Shown: positions 34,837 to 44,633 of the stretch, one piece after another
Layout of the letters: the number at the start of each line of letters is the position of its first letter
Numbering within the stretch: the first letter of the stretch is position 1
Assembly: GCA_049799955.1 (NCBI GenBank)
Contig: JBARIW010000098.1
Coordinates: 1 to 64,000 of the forward strand
DNA: 64,000 bases
Source of the DNA: JBGTFE01 sp049799955
GTDB taxonomy: Bacteria; Acidobacteriota; Blastocatellia; Pyrinomonadales; Pyrinomonadaceae
Reading direction: 5' to 3'
Notes under the pieces: generated by a model
The model's database searches: none
What the model saw: only the letters and a program-made list of their open reading frames with translations
What the model was told of the DNA's origin: nothing
Made by a program: the position numbers and the translations under genes

Positions 34837-36294
34837 ATGGAAGAACATGACGTTTTTATCAGCTATGCACATCGGGATAATAAGCCTATCCTTCAAAATA
34901 CTTCCGAAAAAGGCTGGGTTTCCAATTTTGACGAGATACTCGGCAATTTTCTGACCCGCGAGCTCGGCAGAGACGCCCGCATCTGGCGCGACCCGAGCAA
35001 CGGCGCGGGCGATTATTTCTGGGATAAGATAAAAGGAAATCTGCTCAAGAGCAAAGCGTTCGTATTGATTCTTTCTCCTTCCTACGTCAATTCCCAATAC
35101 TGCCGTGATGAATTCGACACATTCTTTAAAGAAAGAAAACCCATTCGCGTCGGCGACAAATCGTGTGTTTTTCCGATAGTAAAAAATCCGTTTGAAACGG
35201 AAGAAATTCCGTCGAGCCTCCAAAATTTGCTGAAAGATGTGCTCGTAACGGAATTTTACAAGCGCGAAGAAAACGAAAAAATTCTTACGCTCGATGTTGA
35301 ATACGGCGACGATTTGAAGCGCGATTTGCTCAAGAAAATAGATTTTCTGGCGCAGGATATTTTTCTGCTGCTCAAGGAAACCGCTGGATTACCGGAACCG
35401 GAAGAACAGACGGCGCTCAAACCGTTTCAGGGAAAAGCGATTTATATGGCTGAGCCGACGCCGGATTTATGGGACGAATATTTGAAAATCCGGCGCGATT
35501 ATATCAAGCGCGGCGCAACGGTTCTGCCTTCTTCGTTTGATTTTTCCAGACCTGAAGCTATCGAAGATTATAAAACCACGATGCTGGCAGATTTGGAGCA
35601 GTGTAAATTGATTGTGCATTTTATCGGCTCGGAAGACGCCGAATATTCGGAAGAAAACCCGCAGTCGTTCGTCCAAATGCAGATGAAAATTGCCGCCGAA
35701 TATCAAGCAAAAGCAGATTGCACGAGGTTGATTTGGCTGCCGCCGACGGTCGAGCCGGTTGCCGAAGCGCACGCCGGTTTTATCGAACAATTATCGGCGA
35801 TGACTTCGCGCAGCGTTGACCTTTTGCGAACGCCGCTCGATTTGCGAACCGAGATGGAACGGATTCTTCTGGACAAACCGAAACCGAAACCGCCGCCGGT
35901 TGAAGCAAGCGTAAAACCGACAATTTATGTTCTGCACGACGGTCAGGACGCCGCCGCCGCCGGGCAGCTCGTCGATAAATTATTTGCAAACGGCTGCGAG
36001 GTCTGGACGGTTTCGCCGTCAGGCAGCGATTTAATCGAGGAACACAAATGGTATCTGCTCAACTGCGACGCCGCGCTGGTTTACTGGAACAATGCGCCGA
36101 CGTTTCGCGTTCGCGCGATGATGAGCGAGTTTCAGCGCATTTTGGACAACGGGCGCGAGCGCGCTTTTCTGGACAGAGGCGTTTTTATCGACGGCAGCTC
36201 GCCGGAAAAAGATAATTTCAGAAGTCACGAAACGCTGGTCAGAAACGAAGCGGATTTTAATGCGTTTCTCGCCAACCTGATAAACGGAGGATAA
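34837..36294 (+). CDS. TIR-domain protein with two further TIR-like segments
   Basis: 485 residues, no signal peptide. The first TIR domain (1-135) is clear: DVFISYAHRDN, RIWRDPSNGAGDYFWDKI, LILSPSYVNSQYCRDEF, with Glu92 where NADase TIRs carry the catalytic Glu. Residues about 200-345 resemble a DUF4062-type TIR-like region (IYMAEPTPDLWDEYLKIRRD, then LIVHFIGSEDAEY). Residues about 365-480 resemble a third (TIYVLHDGQDAAAAGQLV, WYLLNCDAALVYW). TIR domains either assemble signalling complexes or hydrolyse NAD; only the first retains the Glu clearly. First gene of an operon with an nSTAND-like NTPase (5 nt gap) and a patatin phospholipase. Confidence 0.8.
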   Translation: MEEHDVFISYAHRDNKPILQNTSEKGWVSNFDEILGNFLTRELGRDARIWRDPSNGAGDYFWDKIKGNLLKSKAFVLILSPSYVNSQYCRDEFDTFFKERKPIRVGDKSCVFPIVKNPFETEEIPSSLQNLLKDVLVTEFYKREENEKILTLDVEYGDDLKRDLLKKIDFLAQDIFLLLKETAGLPEPEEQTALKPFQGKAIYMAEPTPDLWDEYLKIRRDYIKRGATVLPSSFDFSRPEAIEDYKTTMLADLEQCKLIVHFIGSEDAEYSEENPQSFVQMQMKIAAEYQAKADCTRLIWLPPTVEPVAEAHAGFIEQLSAMTSRSVDLLRTPLDLRTEMERILLDKPKPKPPPVEASVKPTIYVLHDGQDAAAAGQLVDKLFANGCEVWTVSPSGSDLIEEHKWYLLNCDAALVYWNNAPTFRVRAMMSEFQRILDNGRERAFLDRGVFIDGSSPEKDNFRSHETLVRNEADFNAFLANLINGG

Positions 36295-36299
36295 GGCAA

Positions 36300-37196
36300 A
36301 TGAGCGACGAATTTCCGAATCCGTATCCGGGCTTGCGCCCTTTCAAATTGGAGGAAAGCTATTTGTTTTTCGGGCGCGAAGGACAAAGCGAAGACCTTTT
36401 GCGAAAGCTCCAGCACAGTCATTTCGTCGCGGTCGTCGGAACCAGCGGCAGCGGCAAATCTTCGCTCGTTCGCGCCGGTCTTCTGCCGCTTCTTTCGAGC
36501 GGTTTTATGCCGAACACGGGCGCAAACTGGCGCGTGGCGATTTTTCGTCCCGGCAACAGCCCGGTTCACAATCTGGCGCGGGCGCTGATTCAGCCCGAAG
36601 AAGCTAAAATACTGCCTGAAAATAAAGCAAAAGATGAAATGAGCATCGGAATTGCCGAAACGATTTTGCGCCGGAGCGCGGTCGGATTGCTCGATTATGC
36701 GAACGGCAGCGATTTTGCGCCGGAAGAAAATCTGCTCGTCGTGGTTGACCAGTTCGAAGAGCTTTTCCGCTTCAAAAAAGATTCGGGACTCGAAAAATCC
36801 GAGGACGAAGCGGCGGCTTTCGTCAAGCTTTTTCTCGAAGCGACGCGCGATAAATCATCGCGTGTTTATGTCATTATCACGATGCGCTCGGATTTTTTGG
36901 GCGACTGCGCCCAGTTTCGCGATTTGCCCGAAGCCATCAACGACGGGCAATATCTGATTCCGCGTCTTTCGCGCGAACAGCTTCGACAGGTTATCGAATC
37001 TCCGGCAAAAATTTACGGCGCGCAGATGTCGTCCGCTCTGGTTACAAATCTGCTCAACCAAATCGGCGACGACCAGGACCAGCTTCCCGTTTTGCAGCAT
37101 TCATTGATGAGAACGTGGGACAAATGGACGGCAAGAAAAAATCAAAATTCGGAAATTACATACAACGATTATGAATCAAGAAATAACACTCGATGA
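36300..37196 (+). CDS. nSTAND-type NTPase, N-terminal part
   Basis: 298 residues. The start PYPGLRPFKLEESYLFFGRE is the standard opening of nSTAND1 proteins. Walker A is GTSGSGKSS (47-55, Lys53), Walker B LLVVVDQFEEL (Asp150, Glu153/154), then a sensor-like TMRSDFLG. After LPVLQHSLMRTWDKW the frame ends at a TGA (37194-37196). In relatives the protein continues with ITxxDYxxIGGM, which is found here in the next reading frame, so this is one domain split in two. STAND NTPases act as NLR-like sensors that oligomerise on binding a trigger. Confidence 0.8.
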   Translation: MSDEFPNPYPGLRPFKLEESYLFFGREGQSEDLLRKLQHSHFVAVVGTSGSGKSSLVRAGLLPLLSSGFMPNTGANWRVAIFRPGNSPVHNLARALIQPEEAKILPENKAKDEMSIGIAETILRRSAVGLLDYANGSDFAPEENLLVVVDQFEELFRFKKDSGLEKSEDEAAAFVKLFLEATRDKSSRVYVIITMRSDFLGDCAQFRDLPEAINDGQYLIPRLSREQLRQVIESPAKIYGAQMSSALVTNLLNQIGDDQDQLPVLQHSLMRTWDKWTARKNQNSEITYNDYESRNNTR

Positions 37197-37206
37197 TTAC
37201 AAATCA
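37152..37206 (+). repeat. Tandem 27/28-bp imperfect duplication at the NTPase frame change
   Basis: Bases 37152-37178 and 37180-37206 match at 20 of 27 positions and encode EITYNDYES (first frame) and EITLDDYKS (second frame). The 28-nt offset is not a multiple of three, so it accounts for the frame change. Confidence 0.7.
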
Positions 37207-40200
37207 ATCGGCACGATGGAAACAGCGCTTTCGAAACATGCCGACGAGGCTTTTTTTGAATTGTCCGGGGACAAACAAAAAATTGCCGAGAAAATCTTCA
37301 AATGCCTGACCGAAACCGACCGCGAAAACCGCGAGATTCGCCGCGCCACGACCATCGAAAAACTCTGCGCCATTTCCGATGCCGATTTTGAAGAGGTCGC
37401 GTCGGTCATCGACGTTTTTCGCAAAGAAGGTCGCACGTTTTTGATGCCGCCGCCGGGTGTCGAACTAAACGAAAATTCCCTGATTGATATTTCGCACGAA
37501 AGCCTCATCCGCAAATGGGAACGCCTGAAAAATTGGGTCGAAGAAGAAGGACAATCTTCGCGCACCTATCGCCGGTTAGCCGAAGACGCGCTTCTTAATC
37601 AACAAAACAGAATGGGTTTCTGGAGCGACCCGGAGCTGAAAGACGCGCTCGAATGGCGCGAAAATTTCAAGCCGAACGAAACGTGGGCGCAGCTTTATAA
37701 AGAAACGGGCGAAAGACAATTCAAAGCCTCGTTTGCCGATGCGATGCAGTATCTGGACGAAAGCGAAATCAACCGCGACGAAGAAATTGCTGAAGACACG
37801 CGACAGCGCGAAACATTGAGAAAAAGCGCGAGAAATCTTCGTTGGATGCTTGCCGGACTCGGCGTTTTTTCAATTTTAACAATCGGCGCGGCGATTTTCG
37901 CTTTTTATCAAATGAACAAATCTATCCGGGCTACAAATGCGCTGGAAGCGGAAAAAACGACGAAAGACAAGCTGAATCTGAGACTGATGGATGAAATTAA
38001 CTTCTCGGAGATTGCGCGAAAAGATAAAGAAAAAGCATTTGACGAGCTTAATGTTAAAACGAATGAGCTTGAATCTAAAAAGGAAGAGTTAAGCGTCTCT
38101 TTGGACAAGCAGGAAGAAGCTACGGAAAAAGCCGAAAGGGAAAAGGAACGCGCTCAAACCGAGAAAAAACGCGCCGATAATGAAGCGCAGCAGGCAAAAC
38201 TCAGCGAAGCGGAAAAGGAAGAGGCTTTGGAACGTCAAAAACAATTAAAGGATGAAGCCGATATTGCCAAAGAAGACGCGATAAAAAAGAGAGAAGAAGC
38301 CGAACTGGCGCTGAAGCGCTTGGCTTCGACGAAATATCGCGAAGAATTAAATCGAACAGGCTTGGTTTTACTCGAACAGGGCGAATTCAATCAGGCTTTG
38401 AAGAAATTTGACGATCTGCTCAAATCTTATGAAAATCAGAACGAATTGATGAGCATTGAAACCCGAACCGACGGCAGGTGGTGGGCTTCGCATAATCTTG
38501 GAATCATCAATTCGAAGCTGGATAAATTCAATGAAGCCGAGAAATTCTACAAATACGCTCTTAAAATTCTCGGCGAATCGCCGGAAACCGTTCAATCGCA
38601 AGATTCAGGACAATATTTCCGGCTCGTTTCCTATCAAACCGGAGACGAAATAAATCGCAACAAAGTTACTACGCTCCGCCGCCTCGCGCAGCTCTATCGC
38701 GCGCGGGCGGAAAATGTCGCCACCGACAAGGAGTGGGAAGAATTACTTCTTCAGGCAATTGGAAGATACAACCAGCTGCTTCTGATTCTGGACAAGGAGC
38801 CCAGAGATGCAAAACAACCCAATTATCCGGCTGATGTTTATGTCGAATTAGCGGATTGTCTCGCCGATTTATACGATTCGACCGACTACGAGAAAGCAAA
38901 ATATTACTACAACGAAGCGGTTAAAGTTTACGGACGGCAATCGGATTTTGCCAAACAGGTTGCCGCGCTCAAAAAATGGGCTGACGCCGCCGTAATTCAG
39001 CACGAGTACGAAGCCGCGGCTAAATTGCTTATACAGGCGCTCAATATTCAGGAAAACAGAATGAATCTATCGCCGCTTAATCCTGAAATAGCCGACAGCT
39101 ACGACCGGTTAGCTAAAGCCTACGTGCCTGCCGACTGGAATAAATACAAAAAATCGCCGCCTTATGCCGAACTGTTTGATTTAATTCGTGATTTGAATTA
39201 CGCGGCTAACAAAACAGATAAGCTTGCTTACGAGACTATCAAAAATCTGGCAAACACTTACATTCAAGCCGGAAGATGCCGGAGAGCCGGAGGAGTTTAT
39301 TTTTACGCGATTAATAACACAAACTCAAAAACTATCGACAACACTTTGCTTGATAATCCATATTCTGAAATGGTCTTTTTCGGTGAGCTGGCTGACCTTT
39401 ATCAAAATAAACTGCGCGACGACGAAAAGGCGCTAGAGTATTTTGATAAATTCGCCGCGATGGTTGAAAAGCCTGACTTTAAAATTCCTTTTATTATTTT
39501 CGATTCATCGGAGGAATTATTCTTAAAAGCAGGCGATTTTTATCTTGCCCGCGGCAACTTCGAACGGGCGGAAAAGATTTACAAACAGGCTTTGCAAAAC
39601 GATACGGCAAAGCTCAATAAGGTTGAGAACTCAAGGCTTGCCGTAGAAAATCTTCTGGGCAAATTAAAAATTCCCATATCTGACGATATTATAAAAATAG
39701 CCCGTCTTTATGAGGCGCAAAACAAACCGCAGGAGGCGGAAGCGAAATATATGGAAGCCGTCAATTTTGCAGTTTCAAAACTCGGCGAATCAGACTTTCA
39801 CACGGCGAGAATTTTAATTTATCAGGCTGATTTTTACGAAAGCCGCAAAGATGCGAAAAAAGCACAGGAAATTTATCTCAAAGCCAAAACTATTTTAGCC
39901 AATCACGATTCTGCTCTCAGAATTAAAAATCAGCAATTTTCGGATAATTCCTTACTTACGACAACCGCTCTGCAAGCTCAGATTTATAAAAAACTCGGAG
40001 ATATTAACCGGAACGATGCCAGAATTGCCGCCAAATATTACCGCGAAGCAAATGACGCTCTCAGCCAATATGATGATGAATTTTTCAGTCTTAAAAATAA
40101 ACCGGGCGTGAAAGATTATTCCCGATATTCGGAAAACGGCGAATATTCCGCCGGATACTATAATGACAAATTAGAAATTCTGGAAGCATTGGTGAGACTG

Positions 40201-40299
40201 AATGCGGTAGAAATTAACCAAGAGATAAAATTGGAAATAAGCAGCACGAAAGCGAAAATTGAAGACCTAAAGGAAAAATCTCCATGTCAGCAGGATTAG
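37171..40299 (+). CDS. nSTAND C-terminal part with TM helix, coiled coil and TPR domain
   Basis: 1042 residues, overlapping the previous ORF by 26 nt in the +1 frame. Residues 1-175 complete the STAND module (winged-helix-like part with ISHESLIRKWERLKNWV). A single TM helix lies at about 226-246. A long charged coiled coil spans about 255-395. The remaining 650 residues are TPR repeats. TPRs usually bind ligand or partner in STAND proteins. ATG 37171 has only a weak ribosome site, so it may be made by re-initiation, frameshifting or not at all as a separate chain. The TM helix predicts membrane tethering, consistent with a lipase partner. Confidence 0.7.
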   Translation: MNQEITLDDYKSIGTMETALSKHADEAFFELSGDKQKIAEKIFKCLTETDRENREIRRATTIEKLCAISDADFEEVASVIDVFRKEGRTFLMPPPGVELNENSLIDISHESLIRKWERLKNWVEEEGQSSRTYRRLAEDALLNQQNRMGFWSDPELKDALEWRENFKPNETWAQLYKETGERQFKASFADAMQYLDESEINRDEEIAEDTRQRETLRKSARNLRWMLAGLGVFSILTIGAAIFAFYQMNKSIRATNALEAEKTTKDKLNLRLMDEINFSEIARKDKEKAFDELNVKTNELESKKEELSVSLDKQEEATEKAEREKERAQTEKKRADNEAQQAKLSEAEKEEALERQKQLKDEADIAKEDAIKKREEAELALKRLASTKYREELNRTGLVLLEQGEFNQALKKFDDLLKSYENQNELMSIETRTDGRWWASHNLGIINSKLDKFNEAEKFYKYALKILGESPETVQSQDSGQYFRLVSYQTGDEINRNKVTTLRRLAQLYRARAENVATDKEWEELLLQAIGRYNQLLLILDKEPRDAKQPNYPADVYVELADCLADLYDSTDYEKAKYYYNEAVKVYGRQSDFAKQVAALKKWADAAVIQHEYEAAAKLLIQALNIQENRMNLSPLNPEIADSYDRLAKAYVPADWNKYKKSPPYAELFDLIRDLNYAANKTDKLAYETIKNLANTYIQAGRCRRAGGVYFYAINNTNSKTIDNTLLDNPYSEMVFFGELADLYQNKLRDDEKALEYFDKFAAMVEKPDFKIPFIIFDSSEELFLKAGDFYLARGNFERAEKIYKQALQNDTAKLNKVENSRLAVENLLGKLKIPISDDIIKIARLYEAQNKPQEAEAKYMEAVNFAVSKLGESDFHTARILIYQADFYESRKDAKKAQEIYLKAKTILANHDSALRIKNQQFSDNSLLTTTALQAQIYKKLGDINRNDARIAAKYYREANDALSQYDDEFFSLKNKPGVKDYSRYSENGEYSAGYYNDKLEILEALVRLNAVEINQEIKLEISSTKAKIEDLKEKSPCQQD

Positions 40300-40427
40300 C
40301 GGTAAAAATATTAAATACGCGGGCATTGCGCGTTAAATATCTATTATGAAACCGGGAGCGCAGGCTCGTTAAATAAACGAGTCCGGGACTCTTCGAAAAT
40401 TTTCAATTTTTAAGCGAGGAAAAAACC

Positions 40428-43166
40428 ATGAAAGATAACGATAATTCTATCGAACAGGAAAAACCTTCGGCACAAGCGGCGGAAAAAATCGGTCAGACTC
40501 CTTCGAATAAGGTAAAAATCGATGCGCCTTATATCAAAGAGGCGCAGGACATTCTGCGCGGAAAAGTCGCGTCTTCGAATGAGGTGCTGGAACTCGCCAA
40601 AAAATTGAAAAACTTAAAAGCTTTCAATTACGCGCGGCGGATTCTGGCTCGCGCCGCCGGCTGTCCGAAGCTCAAACAGGATGACCCGCAAAAATTGAGA
40701 ATATGCCAGGAATGGGCGCTTTGCACTTACAAAGATTCCGATTTGCCCGCTGATATGCGGCTCGATGAGGCTTTGGATATTCTTTCCCGGACTGAAGACC
40801 TCGCCACCACGAAAAATCAGGAAACGCTCGGCTTGGTCGGAGCGATTTACAAGCGCAAATGGGAAGTCGATAACCAGAAAATTCAACTTGAACGCTCGCT
40901 TTTGTATTATCTGCGCGGCTATCGCGAAGGCGCGGCAACCGACCAGGGCTATACCGCAATTAACGCCGCTTTTATTCTCGATTTACTCGCGCAGCAGGAA
41001 GAAGCCGAAGCCAAAAAAGCTAAATCGGCTTCGGAGACGGCGGCGGACAGAAAAGCCGAAGCCCGCCGTATTCGCGCCGATATTGTCGAAACGGTCGCGC
41101 CGCTTCTCGATAAAAACGACCGGCTGCAAGGCTCGTGGTGGTTCTATAGCACCATCGCCGAAGCTTATTTCGGACTTAAAGAATATGAAAAAGCGGTTGA
41201 ATGGCTAAATCTCGGGAGAGAAAAAATCGAAGAAATTCCCGACTGGGAGCTTGAAGCAACCATCCGGCAGATGGCGCGACTCGCTAATTTGCATAACGAT
41301 TCGAGTCTTTCGGTAAAAGAATGTCAGGACACAGACGCGTGGAAGGCGCTCAGACAGTTTTTCGATTCGCCCGACGCTTTTCACTCGGCTTTTATCGGCA
41401 AAATCGGCTTGGGACTTTCGGGCGGCGGTTTTCGCGCTTCGCTTTTTCATATCGGAACGCTTGCCAAGCTCGCCGAATTAGGCGTTCTGCGCCACGTCGA
41501 AGTTTTATCGTGCGTGTCCGGCGGCTCGATAATCGGGGCGCATTATTATCTGGAAGTTCGGAAGCTTTTGCAAACGACGCTCGATAAGGAAATTACTGAC
41601 GAAGATTATATAAACATCGTCAAAAAAATAGAAAAAGATTTCCTCGAAGGCGTCAAGCAAAACATCAGGATGCGCGTTGCCGCCGAAATTAAAACCAATG
41701 TGAAGATGGTTTTATTCTCGGATTACACGCGCTCGACACGCGTTGCCGAGCTTTATGAAAGCGAGATTTTTTCGAAAGTCGATGACGGCGGCGCGTCGCA
41801 ATGGCGCTATCTGGACGAATTAAAAACGCTGCCGAAAGACGAGCCGAAAAACTTTAATCCAAAGCTGCATAACTGGCGGCGCGCGACAAAAGTTCCGATT
41901 TTAATTCTGAACGCGACGACGCTAAACACCGGGCATAATTGGCAGTTTACGACGACCTGGATGGGCGAGCCGCCGTCAAGCATCAAAACGGAAGTCGACA
42001 CAAACGACCAGCTCCGGCGGATGTATTACACGGAAACCCCGGACGAATATAAAGAGAAAAAACGAATCCGGCTCGGCGATGCCGTTGCCGCTTCGGCTTG
42101 CGTTCCGGGGCTTTTCGACCCGGTTGCTCTGGACAATCTTTATCCCGAACGCGTCGTCCGCCTTGTTGACGGCGGCGTTTGCGATAATCAGGGACTGAAC
42201 AGCCTTTTGGAACAGGACTGCACGGTAATTCTAATCAGCGACGGAAGCGGGCAGATGGCTTCGGAAAATATGCCGAGCAACGGCGTTGTCGGCGTTCCCC
42301 TGCGCTCAAATTCGATTTTGCAGGCGCGCATCCGCGACACGCAGTATCACGATTTGGAACGCCGCAAACGCTCTTCCCTGCTGCGCGGGCTGATGTTTAT
42401 CCACCTGAAACAGGATTTGGACACAGACCCGGTCGATTGGGTTGACTGCGCCGACCCGTTTGCAGGAAGCACCGACGCGCGCGATGCTTCGCGCCAGGGA
42501 ATTCTGGCAAGCTACGGCATCGCCAAAGAAACGCAAAAAAGTCTCGCCGCGATTCGCACCGACCTCGATTCCTTTTCCGATGTCGAGGCTTATGCCCTGA
42601 TGACGAGCGCGTATCGGATGACCGAAAATGCATTTAAGAACTTAAAATGCGTCGAAGGCTTTACCGAGCCGGATGAGGCGGCTGACTGGAATTTCCTCGA
42701 AATCGAAGACGGAATGAAAGGAACCGGCAAAAAATATCGACACGTCCTGAAACTGCTCGGCTTCAGCAACAGTCTGCCGCTAAAAATCTGGAAAATGTGG
42801 TGGTCTTTCTGGAGCCGAACATGGTATTTAAAGTTAGCCGCGTTTCTTCTGAGTCTTGTCGCATTATCAATCATTGTCGCCGCCGTCGCACTTCCCGTCT
42901 GGTTGTTCGTTCATTATTTGTCCGGCATTCAAATAGGCGCAGTCACGCTCGGCGCGGCAGTCTTCTGGCTGGTAATCGGACTTCTCGCTCTTTATATAAC
43001 CGGCGGCGTGATTCAGGTTTTACGGCGGAAGAAAAGTCCGTCTCAAATCATCATCGGAATCGTTTTGAGTTTATTCGGATGGTTCACGGCGCGGCTTCAC
43101 CTGTGGATTTTTGATAAAATGTTTCTAAGGCGCGGCAGCATCGAAACTTTTCGGCGGCAGCCGTGA
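40428..43166 (+). CDS. Patatin-like phospholipase with N-terminal TPR-like and C-terminal TM regions
   Basis: 912 residues. Residues about 30-300 are helical (TPR/DUF4071-like: AEAYFGLKEYEKAVEWL). The patatin domain follows: oxyanion loop GLGLSGGGFRAS (about 327-338), nucleophile Ser364 in SCVSGGS, and catalytic Asp581 in LVDGGVCDNQG. The first Gly of the usual GxSxG is Cys here. Two to three membrane helices lie at about 805-875. Patatin effectors hydrolyse membrane phospholipids in several bacterial immune systems. Here it is the likely effector of the TIR/nSTAND operon. The preceding 128-nt spacer holds a small hairpin (GCTCGTT/AACGAG). Confidence 0.85.
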   Translation: MKDNDNSIEQEKPSAQAAEKIGQTPSNKVKIDAPYIKEAQDILRGKVASSNEVLELAKKLKNLKAFNYARRILARAAGCPKLKQDDPQKLRICQEWALCTYKDSDLPADMRLDEALDILSRTEDLATTKNQETLGLVGAIYKRKWEVDNQKIQLERSLLYYLRGYREGAATDQGYTAINAAFILDLLAQQEEAEAKKAKSASETAADRKAEARRIRADIVETVAPLLDKNDRLQGSWWFYSTIAEAYFGLKEYEKAVEWLNLGREKIEEIPDWELEATIRQMARLANLHNDSSLSVKECQDTDAWKALRQFFDSPDAFHSAFIGKIGLGLSGGGFRASLFHIGTLAKLAELGVLRHVEVLSCVSGGSIIGAHYYLEVRKLLQTTLDKEITDEDYINIVKKIEKDFLEGVKQNIRMRVAAEIKTNVKMVLFSDYTRSTRVAELYESEIFSKVDDGGASQWRYLDELKTLPKDEPKNFNPKLHNWRRATKVPILILNATTLNTGHNWQFTTTWMGEPPSSIKTEVDTNDQLRRMYYTETPDEYKEKKRIRLGDAVAASACVPGLFDPVALDNLYPERVVRLVDGGVCDNQGLNSLLEQDCTVILISDGSGQMASENMPSNGVVGVPLRSNSILQARIRDTQYHDLERRKRSSLLRGLMFIHLKQDLDTDPVDWVDCADPFAGSTDARDASRQGILASYGIAKETQKSLAAIRTDLDSFSDVEAYALMTSAYRMTENAFKNLKCVEGFTEPDEAADWNFLEIEDGMKGTGKKYRHVLKLLGFSNSLPLKIWKMWWSFWSRTWYLKLAAFLLSLVALSIIVAAVALPVWLFVHYLSGIQIGAVTLGAAVFWLVIGLLALYITGGVIQVLRRKKSPSQIIIGIVLSLFGWFTARLHLWIFDKMFLRRGSIETFRRQP

Positions 43167-43175
43167 TTTAGGAAA

Positions 43176-44624
43176 ATGTTAAAAATAGAAAATTATATCG
43201 GCGGAGAATTGCTCAATCCCGCTTCAGGCGAATATCTGGACAATTTCAACCCGGCGACGGGCGAAGTTTACGGCTTGATTCCCGATTCAAACGAAACGGA
43301 TGTTGCGGCGGCGGTCGAAGCGGCGAAAAATGCTTTTCCGGTCTGGTCGAAAATGAGCGCCGAAGCAAGACACGATATTTTGATAACGCTCGTATCTTTG
43401 ATTGAAAGAGATTTGGACTTGCTGGCGACAGCCGAAAGCATCGATAACGGCAAGCCGAAATCTTTGGCGAAAGCGGTCGATATTCCGCGCGCGGTTTCCA
43501 ATTTCAAGTTTTATGCGACCGCCGCGATGCACACGGCAACCGAAGCGTTTGAGACGGTCGGGCAGGCGATAAATTATACGCTTCGCCAGCCGCTCGGCGT
43601 CGTCGGGTGTATAAGTCCATGGAATCTGCCGCTTTATCTTTTCACATGGAAAATCGCGCCCGCGCTCGCCGCAGGCTGCTGCGTTGTCGCCAAGCCTTCG
43701 GAAATTACGCCGATGACCGCGTATCTGCTTTCTAAACTTTGCATTGAAGCCGGACTTCCCGCAGGCGTTTTGAATATCGTTCACGGTCTTGGCACAAAAA
43801 CGGGCGCGGCAATCGTTTCGCATAAGGACGTAAAAGCAATTTCGTTCACCGGCGGCACAAAAACCGGCGAGTGGATTGCGCGAACAGCCGCGCCGATGTT
43901 CAAAAAATTGTCTCTGGAGCTCGGCGGCAAAAATCCGAATATTATTTTTGCCGACTGCAATTATGAGGAAATGCTTCAGACGACGATTCGCTCGTCTTTT
44001 TCGAATCAAGGTCAGATTTGTCTGTGCGGCTCGCGGATTTTTGTCGAGCGTCCGCTTTACGAAAACTTTTGCGCGGATTTTGTCGAAAGCGTAAAAAAAC
44101 TGGAAATCGGCGACCCGCTCGAAGAAAAAACGGATGTCGGCGCGGTCGTCTCACAGCCGCATATGGAAAAAATCCTTTCATATATCGATTTGGCTCAGAA
44201 AGAAGGCGGAAAGATTTTAATCGGCGGAAAGCAGGTAAAGCTTGACGGCAGATGCGCGAACGGTTATTTTATCGAGCCGACCGTGATTGAAAATCTCGCT
44301 CACGACTGCCGTACGAATCAGGAGGAAATCTTCGGTCCGGTCGTTACGCTCACGCCTTTCGACACGGAAGAAGAAGTCTTAAAATACGCCAACTCGGTCG
44401 AATACGGTTTGTCGGCGACCGTCTGGACGGAAAACGTTTCGCGGGCGCACCGCGTCGCGGAAAAGATAGAATCGGGAATTGTCTGGATAAACTGCTGGCT
44501 TCTGCGCGATTTGCGAACGCCTTTCGGCGGAGTAAAAAACTCCGGCGTCGGGCGCGAAGGCGGTTTCGAGGCGCTGAAATTTTTTACGGAAGAGAAAAAT
44601 GTTTGTATTAAAGTGAACTATTAG
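43176..44624 (+). CDS. nbaE: 2-Aminomuconate-6-semialdehyde dehydrogenase
   Basis: 482 residues, ALDH superfamily. The Glu of LSLELGGKNPN and the nucleophile Cys282 in NQGQICLCGSRIF are both present; the QICLC context is typical of hydroxymuconic/aminomuconic semialdehyde dehydrogenases. It oxidises 2-aminomuconate semialdehyde to 2-aminomuconate with NAD. The assignment to the amino form comes from neighbours (ACMSD, HAO, deaminase). It starts nine bases after the patatin gene, preceded by AGGAAA. Full length for the family. Confidence 0.88.
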   Translation: MLKIENYIGGELLNPASGEYLDNFNPATGEVYGLIPDSNETDVAAAVEAAKNAFPVWSKMSAEARHDILITLVSLIERDLDLLATAESIDNGKPKSLAKAVDIPRAVSNFKFYATAAMHTATEAFETVGQAINYTLRQPLGVVGCISPWNLPLYLFTWKIAPALAAGCCVVAKPSEITPMTAYLLSKLCIEAGLPAGVLNIVHGLGTKTGAAIVSHKDVKAISFTGGTKTGEWIARTAAPMFKKLSLELGGKNPNIIFADCNYEEMLQTTIRSSFSNQGQICLCGSRIFVERPLYENFCADFVESVKKLEIGDPLEEKTDVGAVVSQPHMEKILSYIDLAQKEGGKILIGGKQVKLDGRCANGYFIEPTVIENLAHDCRTNQEEIFGPVVTLTPFDTEEEVLKYANSVEYGLSATVWTENVSRAHRVAEKIESGIVWINCWLLRDLRTPFGGVKNSGVGREGGFEALKFFTEEKNVCIKVNY

Positions 44625-44633
44625 AGAAAAAAT

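Noticed and set aside
34837..43166. TIR/patatin operon as CBASS
   Set aside because: No CD-NTase cyclase or accessory genes; the sensor looks like an nSTAND NTPase.
43287..44009. 240-codon minus-strand frame inside the aldehyde dehydrogenase gene
   Set aside because: Shadow of a conserved dehydrogenase; Arg-rich, with no start signal.
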